A stretch of 25,364 nucleotides of DNA from Ophiosphaerella korrae (GCA_028456385.1 JALNQF010000511.1:1-25364), one strand, 5' to 3'; shown: positions 1-12,487, numbered from the stretch's first letter. A program made the numbers and translations. Notes: generated by a model not told the origin, from the sequence alone.

Positions 1-3000
1 GGCTAAAACGTATTAAGTAGTAGAGTTACTATAAATTAATATAATTACTTAAGACTTTTTAGTAGCTATTAAACACGTAGCACTAATTTAGTCTATAACC
101 TTTTAAGATAATAGAAAGCTATTACCTAGTATAAACTAGAGGGAGATAATAAAACGCTACTATAAGTATATAATAGTGTACTATCTCCTAAATATAGGGA
201 GGTATAAAGCTACTTTTATAGTAGATAATACTTTACTTTATACTACTAGTAGTAATACTACCTAGAGTAAGACTAGGGACGCCTCTCTTGTAGATAGCGC
301 GCTACTTAATAAATAGGGTAGACCTTGTAATTAACGTACACGCAGTAGTAATACTAACGTTAACTAAATAACAAGTTAAAGAGCTATAGGTAAATAATAC
401 CTAGCTTGTAAAAGACCTTATAAACTTAGTAATTACTACTATATTAATCCTAATAAAGTACTAAATTAGTAGACTCTAAGTAAGACTCTAAAAGAGCTTA
501 TTAATTATAAACGTAAGTATAATATAACTTTGTAAAGACTAATAAGAAGATAGTTAAAGTATTAAATAAAGCTTTATATAGAACTATACGCTAAGTTACC
601 TTAGATTACTAAAATCTATAAGGAAGATTAACTAGAAGGCTAGTAAATATTAAGTATTAAGAGCACTTTTGTTACTAAAACTACAAGGAATACTTGTAAT
701 ACCTACCCCCTCTAGAATTCCTTTATCCTAGACTCTAGTTTAACTTACTATATTATAAACAACCTAACTCGTGTATATAACTATTGTCTATTAAGGCCAA
801 ATAATTATATATAGGTAGGCAAGTTAAAGATATAGGTAAAAGGATATAGATCTCTTACCTTTACACTAAAAAACTAGTTAATAAAAAACAAACTAGTTCT
901 ATATAACGTAGCTATATACCTAGACATCTTTTACAACCTAGTCTCTTTCTAGCTACTCTAGTAGAGAGGAATATAGTAGAACACTTAATCTAAGCTAATA
1001 ACTCTAAACAAGCCTAATAGATAAATAATTAGATACCTTACTAAGATCTATAGTTAATAGGTACTTAAGTATTATTTACTATACAATCTTATATACTAAG
1101 CAGCGCACTATACCTATAAACTTTAGACTATTAGAGTACTAGCACTACTATAGTACAAGAGACTTAGCTATCTAAGACTAGCTATAATCGAACACTTTAT
1201 CTAGTAAGCTTAAGGAGTACGCATAAAAAGAGTATCTATAGTCTAGTATAATATATATAGTAAAGCTAAGATAAAGTAGTAAATTAGCTATATACTAAGA
1301 ATTAGTTACAAAGGACTAAGAGAAAGACTCTCTATTAACTTCTACTTATATAAAGTATAAAGCGTTACTAAAGAGAAAAGCTAGATACTTATTACTAATA
1401 AGTACTTAAAACTATAGTAGGACTTCTACTTTACTAATAACTAGTTAGCTAAATTAATTATTAAGATACTATTAAATTTAACTCTCTTCTTAAAGAATTA
1501 GTATAGTATCTTAGTTAAGGTAATTAAAGCTAATAACGAGATTACAATAGTAAAACTAGAGGTCTAGCGCTAGTTAAACTTATAAGGTATTACTATCGAA
1601 CCTTTAGCTCTAGATACTTAAGCCTAAAATAGAGGAGCTAAGCGAGCTAGAGGAATTAACAAAGAAAAGTTACGTACTATATAACTTAACGCAAATCTAC
1701 TATAAGAGCTTTAGCCTAAAATTATATAGGCTAGAGTCTACCTATATAATCGAACGCTAAGTTACTTAAATAACTAGAAGACACTATATAAAGTATTCTT
1801 TACAAAAGTTACTAAGAATTAAGGAATTATAGTATTAACAAGAAAGCTAAACTTAGCCTACTTAAAAGTATATAGGTACAAAGCCTTTACAATAACTAAT
1901 AATACGTAGCGCGGTAAATTAAGGCTATAACGTTTAGATCTAAAAGTATAGATTAGCTACCTTGTAGGATACTAGTTATTAAATATCTACTAGATCTAGG
2001 TGCTGTCTATAGCTAAGGTAATAAGTATATAGGATGTAATCTTTAATAAGTAAACAATCTTTAATAGTAAAATAGAGGATCTAATAGATAACTTTATATA
2101 TTAAACACTAGAAGAGATTACTACCTATATTAAAACAATCGAGCTCCTAGTACTAGTGCATAAGCTAGAAACAGAGTCCTTCTATAAGGATAATACTAAG
2201 TTAGATATATCTATAAACGACGAAGAAGATCTACCTAGCTACTACTATAGAAGAAAGATTGTAGACTACTATCTAACTCCTCTACTATCTCTACCTCTAG
2301 TAGTAATACTAGCCTGTTTAATAACTAGAGACTAACTAGAGTTAATAGTACACAATAGATATAGCTTATCTAAAACTATACTATAGGTAGTAGCCTTTAT
2401 AGCTAGCACCTAGGTAGGTAACCTTAGAAAATACTAAGGAGAACTCGTAGATAAAGCTAAGATAAAGAGGATACTTATAAAAGGACTAAAGCTCTACTAC
2501 AATTAACTCCTATTACTACCCTTATACTAAACAAACCTAGAAAGCTATCTAATAGGCGAGTTATTTAAAGAAGCTAAGCTATCCTACCTAACTAGCTATC
2601 GCTAGATAAAATCATAGACTAAAGTACTAGCTAAACCTATCTAGCGTTCTAGCTAGTAGATACTAAACTACATATAGGTATATACGTACAAGCTTAACAA
2701 ATATTATTAATTTATTAAATATAAAGCTTAACTTATAGTATAAAGAGACTAGCAACAAAACGTTATAGTATAAGAGACTTACGCTATAATACTAGCTAGC
2801 TAATCCTTTTAGATACTTATAGCTATTACTACTAAATATAATCTTAAACTAAAATAGTACAACGTAACTAACGCCTTTATTTATATAGTAATAGACTAAG
2901 AGATCTACATAAGAATACTAAGGGGATACTAAAAGAAGAGTATAATCCTTAGAGTCTAAAAGGCCCTATATAGTCTCTAGATCTTACCTCTTCTATAGTA

Positions 3001-4168
3001 GAGAGAATTTATAGCTATACTTAAAGCTATAGGCTTTTAAATAGTACTACACAAACTATACTATATAGTTAAAGATAGAATTATTATCTTCTTCTACGTA
3101 GATAACATTATTATCGTATATAACAAGTAGAAGACTAAAGAAGTATAGTAAGTAACTAATCTTCTAAAAGAGAAGTATACTATTACTAGAGGAATAGATC
3201 TCTAATAGTTTCTTAGTGTTAAAGTAATTTAAGACAGAGAGCAACGTACAATTTAACTACTATAGGCGGCGTATATTAACAAGATAAGTTAGCTCGTAGA
3301 TAAACTACACGTCTATTATAATACACCTATAGCTACTACTAAACTTAAGGCCTATACTAGTTTAGTAATACTATCTAAGATTAACAAATACTAACGCAAA
3401 ATTAGTTTACTTCTATTTACTACTATAACTACTTAGCTAGATATAGCTTTTATAATATCGCGACTAGCTCGTTTTCTTATAAACCTAAGCACTACTTACT
3501 ACGAAGCTACTAATTAAGTACTTATGTACCTCTCTTATACAAGATTAAGGGCACTCTAGCTAGGTAGAGGTAACTTATTACAAGTTACTAGTAATACTTC
3601 CTTTACTAATAATACTATAGACTAAAAAAGTTTACAAGGCTATATAATTAAACTTTTTAATAGGCTTATTATATAGAGAGTAAATAAGTAAGATATAGTT
3701 ACTACTTCTATAATAGAAGCTAAGTTACTAGCCCTATTGTAGGTAGTAAAAGAAGTAATCTTTATATTAAAACTTCTTAACAAACTATACGTTAAACTCC
3801 CTACAAACTATATTACAATCTAGTGCGATAATACTTAAATAATCTAGCTTATTACTAAAGAACTAGCTAAGCTATAAACTAAGCTTCGGCACGTTAATAT
3901 CTACAATTATTAGCTAAGACAAAAGGTCTCTACTAGCTAAATTAAAGTAGAATACACTCTATTAATAGAGATAACAGTAGATAGCTTTATAAAAGTCTTA
4001 CTAGTAAACAAATAGAAAAGCTTCTTAAAATAGCTTAGACTAATAAAAGTAACAGAATACTAAACAATATATAAAGCACTTCTAGATAAAATCTAAGACT
4101 ACCTTAAAAATCTTATACTTATCTTATAAATATCTAGCTTGCTAACAAGTTACTAACCTAAAGGGGTA
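1..4168 (+). mobile_element. RIP-degraded Ty1/Copia retrotransposon, 3' portion
   Basis: The element enters from beyond the left edge, so its 5' LTR and most of gag are not in the window. Copia order is visible in translated fragments: a gag C-terminal remnant near 420-480, protease and gag-pre-integrase about 700-1040, integrase about 1060-1800, reverse transcriptase about 2600-3250, RNase H about 3780-4045. A purine tract (AAAGGGG, 4160-4166) follows, as expected just before a 3' LTR. TpG is rare and I found no TGG in the whole stretch, so Trp positions read TAG; this is the RIP signature. The 3' LTR is separated from the body by the Gypsy insertion at 4174-12006. Element class is certain from domain order; the family name is not assignable. 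Confidence 0.88.
418..4045 (+). pseudogene. Copia gag-pol polyprotein relic (protease, integrase, RT, RNase H)
   Basis: In life this polyprotein would copy element RNA into DNA and integrate it. Fragments are recognisable despite many TAG/TAA stops. The gag-pre-integrase motif NLVSF is at 935-949. In the integrase core, the conserved Gly-Ala-Glu-Arg block reads Gly-Ala-Lys-Arg at 1634-1645, so the catalytic glutamate (codon 1640-1642, now AAG) is lost by a G-to-A change. The RT signature YVDD is YVDN at 3095-3106, also a G-to-A change. The RNase H end has R-H-V-N-I then a Trp-to-stop near 3880-3915, and the terminal A-D-G/S-F-T/I-K block lies near 3970-4000. Loss of two catalytic acidic residues and dozens of stops make it dead. 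The Copia assignment (integrase before RT, YVDD form) is firm. Confidence 0.88.
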
Positions 4169-4173
4169 TATTA
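4169..4173. repeat. Target-site duplication, left copy (TATTA)
   Basis: These five bases immediately precede the TG of LTR1 and match 12007-12011 exactly. Five base pairs is the usual Gypsy integrase stagger. The right-hand copy continues as TATTAGATAAG, which looks like the start of a RIPed Copia LTR (original TG now TA). Confidence 0.75.
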
Positions 4174-4596
4174 TGTTATAGTAGTAATAGGAGATCTATA
4201 GATAGAACTAATTAATCCTACAAGCCTAGTCTTATACAACTCTAAAGGCTATAAGCCCGACTAGGAAACTACACATAATTAGGATACTTAGAGCGATCTA
4301 TAATCTATAGACTCTTAGTAGTAGTAGATTATAGATTAGGCTAATCTATAATCTATTAATCTTAGCAAACATAGATTATAGATTATAGTAAGTATATAGT
4401 TATTAGCAATGCGCATTATTAGGATAGTATCGGTAATTTAATCCTTTAACTACAGAACGCTAATATAAGATAGTTGCAAAACATCTTCTATTATTTATAG
4501 TTATTATAGATCCTAACACAAACTTTTGTTATTATCTCCTAATCTACTAACTCCTAATTAGGTATTAGGAAGTCGACCCTAGTAACACCTATTACA
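4174..4596 (+). repeat. Gypsy LTR1 (outer 5' LTR)
   Basis: This LTR is 423 bp, starts TGTTATAG and ends CCTATTACA, with original TG...CA ends still visible. It is nearly collinear with 4993-5415 and 11584-12006. It shares with LTR3, but not LTR2, the last ~55 bp (containing GGTATTAGGAAGTCGACCCT) and several point states along the whole length, so LTR1 and LTR3 are the true pair. Confidence 0.92.
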
Positions 4597-4992
4597 CCTT
4601 ACTAATTTAGTTATTACAAGAAGCGAAGCGTAAGTAACGTATAGTCTAGCTAATACAATAGTAGAAAGTTTAACTAAAATAAGCAAAGCTCCTAGGAGTA
4701 GTTACAAGTCTAATAGTACTACATAGGAAACAATTAAAGACTAAATTAATAATTTAATTTTAGATAAAGAAGATATAAAGATAGTAATCAACGCTCTAGA
4801 AACGTAAAACAAAGAACTATAGGATTACGCAAAATAGAATAAGGTATAGATTAAAGCTATTATTAAAGGTTAGAACTAAATAGAATTAATTACACAACGC
4901 CTAGTAATAAGTACTACAAAGAAACCGCCTAAGATACCTATCCTTAAGAAATTTAATAGAATAAGAGAAAAGTTAAGACCTTTTATTATATT
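4597..4992 (+). pseudogene. Truncated first copy of Gypsy leader and gag
   Basis: This segment follows LTR1 and is collinear with 5416-c.5811 behind LTR2. It holds the leader (CCTT, then ACTAATTTAG) and the N-terminal part of gag, and stops abruptly where LTR2 begins. In frame it reads stretches such as L-D-K-E-D-I-K-I-V-I followed by Trp-to-stop codons. No nucleocapsid region is present. The break at 4992/4993 is the junction of the second copy. Confidence 0.82.
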
Positions 4993-5415
4993 TATTATAG
5001 CAGTAACAAGAGATCTATAGATAGAACTAATCGATCCTACGAGCCTAGTCTTATACAACTCTAAAGGCTATAAGCCTAACTAGGAAACTATATATAATTA
5101 GGATACTTAGAGTAATCTATAATCCGTAGACTCTTAGTAGTAGTAGATTACGGATTAAGCTAATCTATAATCTATTAATCTTAGTAAACATAGATTATAG
5201 ATTATAGTAAGTATATAGTTATTAGCAATACGCATTATTAGGATAGTATCGGTAATTTAATCCTTTAACTACGGAACGCTAATATAAGATAGTTGCAAAA
5301 CATCTTCTATTATTTATAGTTATTATAGATCCTAACACGAACTTTTGTTATTATCTCTTAATCTACTAGCCCCCCTAGATAGGTTCCTATAGTCGACGAC
5401 AAGAGGCCTATTATA
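4993..5415 (+). repeat. Gypsy LTR2 (internal, odd copy)
   Basis: It is also 423 bp, from TATTATAG (RIPed TGTTACAG) to CCTATTATA. It differs from LTR1 and LTR3 at many transition sites. Some positions are unmutated where the others are RIPed (CGATCCTACGAG here, TAATCCTACAAG there). It also has a different 3' stretch (CCCCCCTAGATAGGTTCCT, then GTCGACGACAAGAGG). It therefore comes from a separate element copy. Confidence 0.9.
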
Positions 5416-8400
5416 CCTTGCTAATTTAGTTATTGCGAGAAGTAAAGCGTAAGTAACGCACGGTCTAGCTAACACGATAGTAGAAAGTTTAACTAAAATA
5501 AGCAAAGCCTCTAGGAGTAGTTACGAGTCTAATAGTACTGTATAAGAAATAATTAAAGACTAAATTAACAATCTAATCTTAGATAAAGAAGATATAAAGA
5601 TAGTGATCGATGCTCTAGAAATATAGAACAAAGAACTACAGGATTACGCAAAATAGAACAAGGTATAGATTAAAGCTATTATTAAAGGGTAGAATTAAAT
5701 AGAGCTAATTATACAACGCCTAGTAATAAGTGTAATAAAGAAACTACCTAAGATACCTGTCCTTAAAAAGTTTAACAGAATAAGGGAGAAACTAAGACCC
5801 TTTATTACCTTAGTATAACTCTAGATAGATGTACAAGTACTATACTTTGACATAGAAGAAAAGAAGGTAATATATATTAGGTTGCACCTTAAAGAAGACG
5901 TAATAAGATAGTACGAGCCTTACTAGATAGATTACACAATATACTCTCTAATAACCTAGAAGGACGAAACTAGAGCTATCTTTAGAAGTTACGAATACTT
6001 TACTAAACGAATAAGAGTAGTATTTAGGGATATAGACGTTACCTAATAAGCTAAAGAATAGCTAGAAAAGCTTATATAGAATTAGAGTATTCTAAAGTAC
6101 GTATTATAATTTAAGTAACTATCCTAAAACACGGAATAGAACGAGTTAGCCTTAATGTTATAATTTAAACAAGGACTAAATTTAAAAATACGATACAAAA
6201 TAATCTATATAGAGAAACTATAGATACTAGAAGCCCTAAAATAGTAGGTAATACAAATCGATAATAATCTTCGAGAATAGAAGAAAAACAAATATAGGAG
6301 TTACGTCTAGAACTAAGATAAAGGAGACCCTATAATCCTTAATACTAACAAGGATAAAAGAAAAAGGAAGAATAAAGACTTTACGTACTTTAACTATAGT
6401 AAGAAAGGCTACTACGTAAAGGACTACTAATTATAAAAGAAGAAAGAGATAGTATATTATAAATATAAGAAACTAGGACACTTTGCAAAAGACTGCAAAA
6501 GTAAGGACCTAAAGAAAGAAACTTAGTTAAAGACAATAGAAAAGAAGAAGGAAGCACTATAAGTAAAGGCTAAACCTTAAAAGAAGGTAGCTAGGAGTAA
6601 AGAAATATAATACGTAATACTTTATTAGACCTTTTGTTATAAAGACGACTACTATATATATCTTTCTAGTAAGTAAGGAGTAGGATACTTCCTATAATAG
6701 AGATATAGAGTAGTAGTAACAAAAGAAAGAATAAAAGCTTAGCTAGAAGAAATAGCCTAAGTAATAGACCTACTAATAGAAGATTTAGAAGGGGAAGAGC
6801 CCCTAGTACTATTAATCTAGGCCAAAGGACTAGTACTAGATAAAGAGACTACTATAGCTTCCTCTAAAGGACCGCAAGAAAGTAAGAAATAAGTTAGTAT
6901 AAGAGGTATAGAGTACACCTAGCTAACAATATATAGCTATAATAGCTGCACAACTATAAATATAGAGGAACGTAATAAAGAATAAAAGTTCGTTTAGAAA
7001 TACTTACTAGTTATAAGTATAGAGGAAGCGTACGAAGACTAGAAAGAACGCAATCCTAAAAAAATAAAGTTTATACTATTTTAAGAATAGATAAAGTAAT
7101 ATATAGTTATAGTAAGAAGAATACCTATAAAAAAAGAGTAGTAGTACCTTGTAAGAAAAACGCAATAGATTAACAAAGCCTATATACTAAGAGTACTAGT
7201 AGTATACTATATCCTAATAATAGACGTACCTAGTAAAGATAAGTACTAGGAAGGGGATAACAAGATAATAGATCTAAAGCATCTAGTACACTTTAAAGTA
7301 TTATAGATATTATACTTAGATAAGAATTGTATTATATATAGGAACTCTAAAGTAAATAATAGTATATAGCTTATAAGAAGAAAAGGCTATAACTATACAA
7401 GAGTAATTCTAGTAGAAGATATCTAAGGATAGGAGATAATCCTAGAAGATAGATACGTAGTAGTAAGACCTAGCCTAAAACTATTAAAAAAATGCGTCTA
7501 AGGAGGACTATAGTACAAATGCATATACAATAAATACCTAAAACACAAAGAATATAAGCTTAAGATAAGGCTATAGCCCTAAAAAGATAGACAATTTACA
7601 AAAAAGCCTAAACAAGAATAGTTAGAAGGTATAAGAGGCCTACACATTATAAAAATAGGTATATATTAAGGAAAGAAAGTACAATTAATAATTAATAGTA
7701 GAGCTACAAGAAACTTTATATTAAAGAAGTTTGTAGAAATACAAGGAATAAAGTATACAACAAAGAAATACCCTTAATAACTAAGTATAATTAAAGGAAA
7801 ACTATTCTAAGAACTTATTAGGTTTAAGACAGTTCCCTCTATACTTAAATTAGAAGAGATAACAATTAAAAATATAGTTATAGATATAACGACAATTAAT
7901 AACAAATAAGATATAATATTAGGAATACTATAATTACAAATAACTAACCTACATATTGATTAGAGAATAGGAAAAATTAGTTATAGTAAAACTAATATAT
8001 TAAAAGCTAACATAAGTACCTACAAAAGAGAATTCCTAGAAGAATATAAGAAATAGGAAAAACAGCTTATAGAGCTAGAAGACTACCTTCTAGAATATTA
8101 ACTATAGGACTTAGCGATAGAACTAGAAGAAGGAAAAAATTTAAGATAGAGCCTAGTATATTAAAAAACAGAAGAAGAATCTAAGATTAAATAAGCATTT
8201 ATTTAAACTGTAATAAAAAAAGGATAGATAAGAGAATCTAAATCCTTAGTAGTATATAGACTTATATTTATAGATAAGAAAGGAATAAACAATAAAAGGC
8301 CCTACGTAGATTTTAGAAAAACTAACGTAATTATAAATAAGAACTAATACCTATTACTATAAATAGATAAAATATAAGATAGACTACAAAAAGTAAAGAT

Positions 8401-10903
8401 CTTTACAAAACTAGATATCTAAAATACCTACTATTAGATTAGAATTAAAGAAGGTAATAAATAGAAAATAGTATTTAGAACACAGTATAGACTATATAAA
8501 TACTTAGTTATACTGTTTAGCTTAACAAATACACTAGTAGCATTCTAAGAAAGGATTAACATAGTACTAAGAGAGTACTTAGATATATTTATATTTGTAT
8601 ACTTAGATAACATCCTTATATTCTTAGAAATAGAGGAGGAATACGTACAACACGTATACAAAGTACTAAAGAAATTAGTAGAAAATAAACTATTTCTTAA
8701 AATAAGAAAATGCAAATTCTATACAAAAGAAATAGATTTCCTTAGATTTATTATTAAACTAGGAAAAATCAAGATTAACCTAGAAAAGATTAGATTAATT
8801 AACGAATAGCTAACACTAAAAAACCTAAAGAAAGTACAACAATTTTATAGGCTAGCTAACTTTTATAGAAAGTTAATAGTAAGATAGTCTAAAGATATAA
8901 AACTAATAACAAGACTTATAAAAAAGGATACGCTATTTAAATAGATAAAGGAATACAATAAAGTATTTAACAAGATTAATAAGAAGTTTATAAAAAACCT
9001 AGTTATTAGAATATATAACCTAGACCTACTAGTAATAGTAAAAATAGACGTATCTAATTTAGTCTATAGAATAGCACTAATACAAGAAGACCTAGAAACT
9101 AAAAAAGAATACTTAGTTAAATACTTCTCTAAGAAAATAAAGACAGTAGAACTTAACTACCTAATCTACAATAAAGAGATGCTAGCAATCTACAAAGTAT
9201 TTAAATAATAGAGAGTATACTTGTAAAGAGCGAAACACTAGACAAAGGTCTATATAGACTACAAGAATCTTATAGAATTTATAATAAATAAGGAATTATT
9301 ATAATACTACACGAGATAGTAGGAGTACTTGTTAACGTTTAACCTAGAAATTATATATATAAAGGGCAAAGATAATTAATTTATAGACGCCTTTAGTAGA
9401 AGACTAGACTTATAAGAAGAAGTAAACGCTACTAGTATAGTTCTAGTTAAAAATAAGGAAGGACACTTAGTCCTAAATACACCTAAAATAGCCGCAATAC
9501 TTAAGAGAAAGAGTAGTAAGCTAGATAAATAGATCTAGAAAACAACACAAGAAGCATCTAAAGAAATAGAGAAACTAGAAATCTACGAAGGACTCGCATA
9601 AGTATATAGAAGAATATATATTCTAAAGAAAATCTAAAGAGAATTCGTACAATAGTTTTACAAACTACTAGTATACGGATACTAAGAGATTAACAAAACC
9701 CTTAATAGGTTACTACGAGATTATTATATTCTAAAAGTAAGATAACTAGTAATAGAAGTACTACAAGACTATATAGAATGCTAGTAGAATAAGTACAATA
9801 GATACGTACTATATAGGATATTACAACTAGTAGAAGTACTAGAACAACTATAGAGAGTTATTACAATAGACTTTATTATAAAGCTGCCGAAGTCTAAAGA
9901 TCTAATATTAGGAATTAAATATAATAGAATTCTAACAATAGTAGATAAACTTACAAAGTATTTATACTTTAGACTATATAAAGAAAAAAGTAGGATAGAA
10001 GTTACTATACACTAGGTCTTAGGAACTATAATTAGTTAATATAGGATACTAGATAAGATTATTATAGATAGAGACGTAAGATTTATATTAAAACTATAAG
10101 GAACAATAATAGCGTAATTAGGAATTAAATATATAATGTTAACTGTATACTACTTATAGATAGACAGATAATTAGAACAAATAAATTAGATAGTAGAATA
10201 ATACTTAAGATACTACCTTAACTATAACTAGAACAACTAGGTATAGTTACTACCTATAGCACAGTTAGTATACAACAGCACAAAGAATATAATAATAAGA
10301 GTATTACTCTTCTTTATAAACTATAGATTTAAGCTTAGCGCATATAGAATACTAAGAATAGAAATATCTTAGTCCTTAAGAGGAGAAAACTTTACTAATA
10401 GACTTAAAAATATATATAACTAACTAAGATAGGACGTAGAATTCCTATACAATTAGATAGTAAAGTATTATAACAAGAAATATAAAAGAGGACCCTAATT
10501 TAGAGAGGGAGAAAAAGTATAGTTAGTATAGAAGAATATTAAAAGCAAACAGCCTAGTTTAAAACTAGACTACGTTAAGATAAGACTATACAAAATTAAG
10601 AAGAAAATCTTACTAGTTATATTTAGACTAAAGCTACTAAACAAGATAAAGATATACCTAATATTCTACGCAGCTCTATTAGAATAAGTACTATAGGAAG
10701 TAGAACTACTAGTGTACGAAGTAGATACGTATAGAGAATAAGAGAAATAGGAAGTTAAAAAAATCTTAGTATACTAGTTCTACAATAGCAGGAACTACTA
10801 CTTAGTAGAATAGATAGGAATAGATAAGAAAGGATAACTATAGGAGAAAACATAGGAACTAGAGGACAATCTTAGTTATCCTAAGAAACTAGAGGAGTTC
10901 TAA
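5416..10903 (+). pseudogene. Gypsy gag-pol relic with C-terminal chromodomain
   Basis: Gag begins within the first hundred bases after LTR2. Two CCHC zinc knuckles are recognisable at 6378-6428 and 6452-6496, but cysteines have become tyrosine (TGC/TGT to TAC/TAT). The retropepsin DSGA reads N-S-R-A at 7694-7705. The RT has Y-L-D-N at 8600-8611 in place of YLDD. RNase H spans about 9030-9210 (Y-F-S-K-K and E-L-N-Y blocks). Integrase core acids are at 9869-9871 and 10067-10069, with the Glu in the block L-E-Q-I-N near 10180. A chromodomain lies at 10751-10900 (E-V-K-K-I-L ... Y-L-V ... W/stop ... N-L). Chromodomains bind modified histone H3 and steer integration. Frame is broken by many Trp- and Gln-derived stops. 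Confidence 0.9.
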
Positions 10904-11583
10904 AATTAAAACCCTCTAGAACGCCTAGTAGTAAACTAAGAGAACTAATACTACTAACGACGGATAGAGAGATAATAGAGACGTCTAGCGTAGGACTTAC
11001 TATAGTAACACTAAACGTCTTATCTAGATCTAGCTTAGCTTCTAGAGCTACTAACTACTTAGCTAATTTCTTATTATTTAAAGCCTTTATCTTATAAAGA
11101 CAAGAGAGACAAGCTTAATTCTCTACTAGCTTACTCTACGTAAGCTCCTAGATACGCTTACGCTTAGCTTTAGCTTCTACGATTTAAGATAGTAATTTCT
11201 CTTAAGTTTAGTTAACAGCTTTCCCTATTATTATTAAGCCTAGACGTAAGAATAAGCGTAATAAACATATACTTAGAGAGAGAAACACTAGATACGTTAT
11301 AAGAACTACGTATATTTACGCAAATATATACCTTACAAGCCCTACTATTATTTGTAGAAATAATATAAAGAAGAGACTTAGGGTTTAACTTAGGAGAAGT
11401 ATAACAAGAACAAGGAAATATTTTAATACTATTGCGTAATACGCGATTAGTAAGAAGATAGCAACAACGTATAGATAAAATAGGTATTAGAGAGGATAAA
11501 GAACTCTATATTAATAAAGAAACTAGATTAATAACCTTAGCTCTAGGATAGATAAACGAGGACTTACTTAGAAGAGGAGATAG
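10904..11583 (+). other. Gypsy 3' region between pol and LTR3
   Basis: This is 680 bp with no recognised domain. It is RIPed. On both strands some frames are interrupted only by TAG/TAA that could derive from Trp or Gln codons, so I cannot tell whether it once coded. It ends a few bases before LTR3 in a purine-rich tract (AAGAGGAGAT, 11571-11580) that fits a polypurine tract. Confidence 0.5.
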
Positions 11584-12006
11584 TATTATAGTAGTAATAG
11601 GAGATCTATAGATAGAACTAATTAATCCTACAAGCCTAGTCTTATATAACTCTAAAGGCTATAAGCCTAACTAGGAAACTATATATAATTAGGATACTTA
11701 GAGTAATTTATAATCTATAGACTCTTAGTAGTAGTAGATTATAGATTAGGCTAATCTATAATCTATTAATCTTAGTAAATATAGATTATAGATTATAGTA
11801 AGTATATAGTTATTAGTAATACGCATTATTAGGATAGTATTAGTAATTTAATCCTTTAACTATAGAACGCTAATACAAGATAGTTACAAAACATCTTCTA
11901 TTATTTATAGTTATTATAGATCTTAATACAAACTTTTATTATTATCTCCTAATCTACTAACTCCTAATTAGGTATTAGGAAGTCGACCCTAGTAACACCT
12001 ATTATA
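11584..12006 (+). repeat. Gypsy LTR3 (outer 3' LTR)
   Basis: It is 423 bp, from TATTATAG to CCTATTATA. It is more heavily RIPed than LTR1 (for example TATCGGTAA is TATTAGTAA here) but shares LTR1's 3' end variant. It is followed directly by the TATTA duplication at 12007-12011. Confidence 0.92.
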
Positions 12007-12487
12007 TATTAGATAAGTTGCATAATTAGATACTTAATAGTATATATGTAGAGAGGTGCAATAGATTCTAGGTATACCTAGAATCTATTAATTAGCTCGC
12101 TTAAGCTAGTACTACGATCTAATTAGCTTAGCGCACAGGCGTAACAATTGCTAAGCTGCTAACCCTACTATAGCTAAAAGGATCGTAGCCTCGACCTTTA
12201 TAAATAAAGGAATTAAACAAAGAATCTTATATACAAGGAAATAGACTACGTTAGCACGACTAATATAACAAAGAAACTAGTACCTTAATAAAGGAGTGTT
12301 AAGGATCTAGCTTACTGCTGTCTTAAGAGACCTAGCTAAGACTGCTACATCGTAGATACATAAATAGAGCGTAGGGCTAGAGATAGAGAGAATAATTAAT
12401 CTACTTAGTTTATACTTATTACTTTTAAGTTATAGGTAACTAACTAAAAAAGGGCTTTTCTAAAAGCCTTAGTATCCCTCTCTAACA
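12007..12487 (+). repeat. Probable remainder of the Copia 3' LTR
   Basis: Removing the Gypsy element joins AAAGGGG-TA at 4160-4168 to TATTAGATAAG here. That looks like a polypurine tract followed by an LTR beginning TG(now TA)TTAG. A TATAAATA box is at 12199-12206. The sequence keeps more C and G than the coding relic. The right end is uncertain: CTAACA at 12482-12487 is a plausible LTR terminus, but with no second LTR in the window it cannot be fixed. It contains a perfect 30-bp palindrome. Confidence 0.5.
12060..12089. repeat. Perfect 30-bp palindrome
   Basis: The 15-base arm AATAGATTCTAGGTA is followed directly by its exact reverse complement. There is no loop, so it could extrude as a cruciform or be bound by a dimer. 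The core CTAGGTATACCTAG recurs with an extra central TATA in the palindrome at 25333-25354. Confidence 0.9.

Larger units (their letters stand above)
4174..12006 (+). mobile_element. Ty3/Gypsy chromovirus-type element with three LTRs, inserted at the Copia 3' LTR
   Basis: The outer LTRs (4174-4596 and 11584-12006) are bordered by the same pentamer TATTA at 4169-4173 and 12007-12011, so LTR1 to LTR3 behaves as one insertion with a 5-bp target duplication. Between them lie a first partial gag (4597-4992), a third LTR (4993-5415), and a full gag-pol set ending in a chromodomain. Pol order is protease, RT, RNase H, integrase, chromodomain, which is Gypsy. The whole element is RIP-mutated and non-coding today. 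The internal LTR plus repeated gag indicates nested insertion or recombination between two copies. Total length is 7833 bp; LTR2 to LTR3 alone would be 7014 bp. Confidence 0.9.

Noticed and set aside
4876..5058. 60-codon minus-strand ORF
   Set aside because: It crosses the junction between the truncated gag and LTR2 of the Gypsy element and is an accident of RIPed AT-rich sequence.
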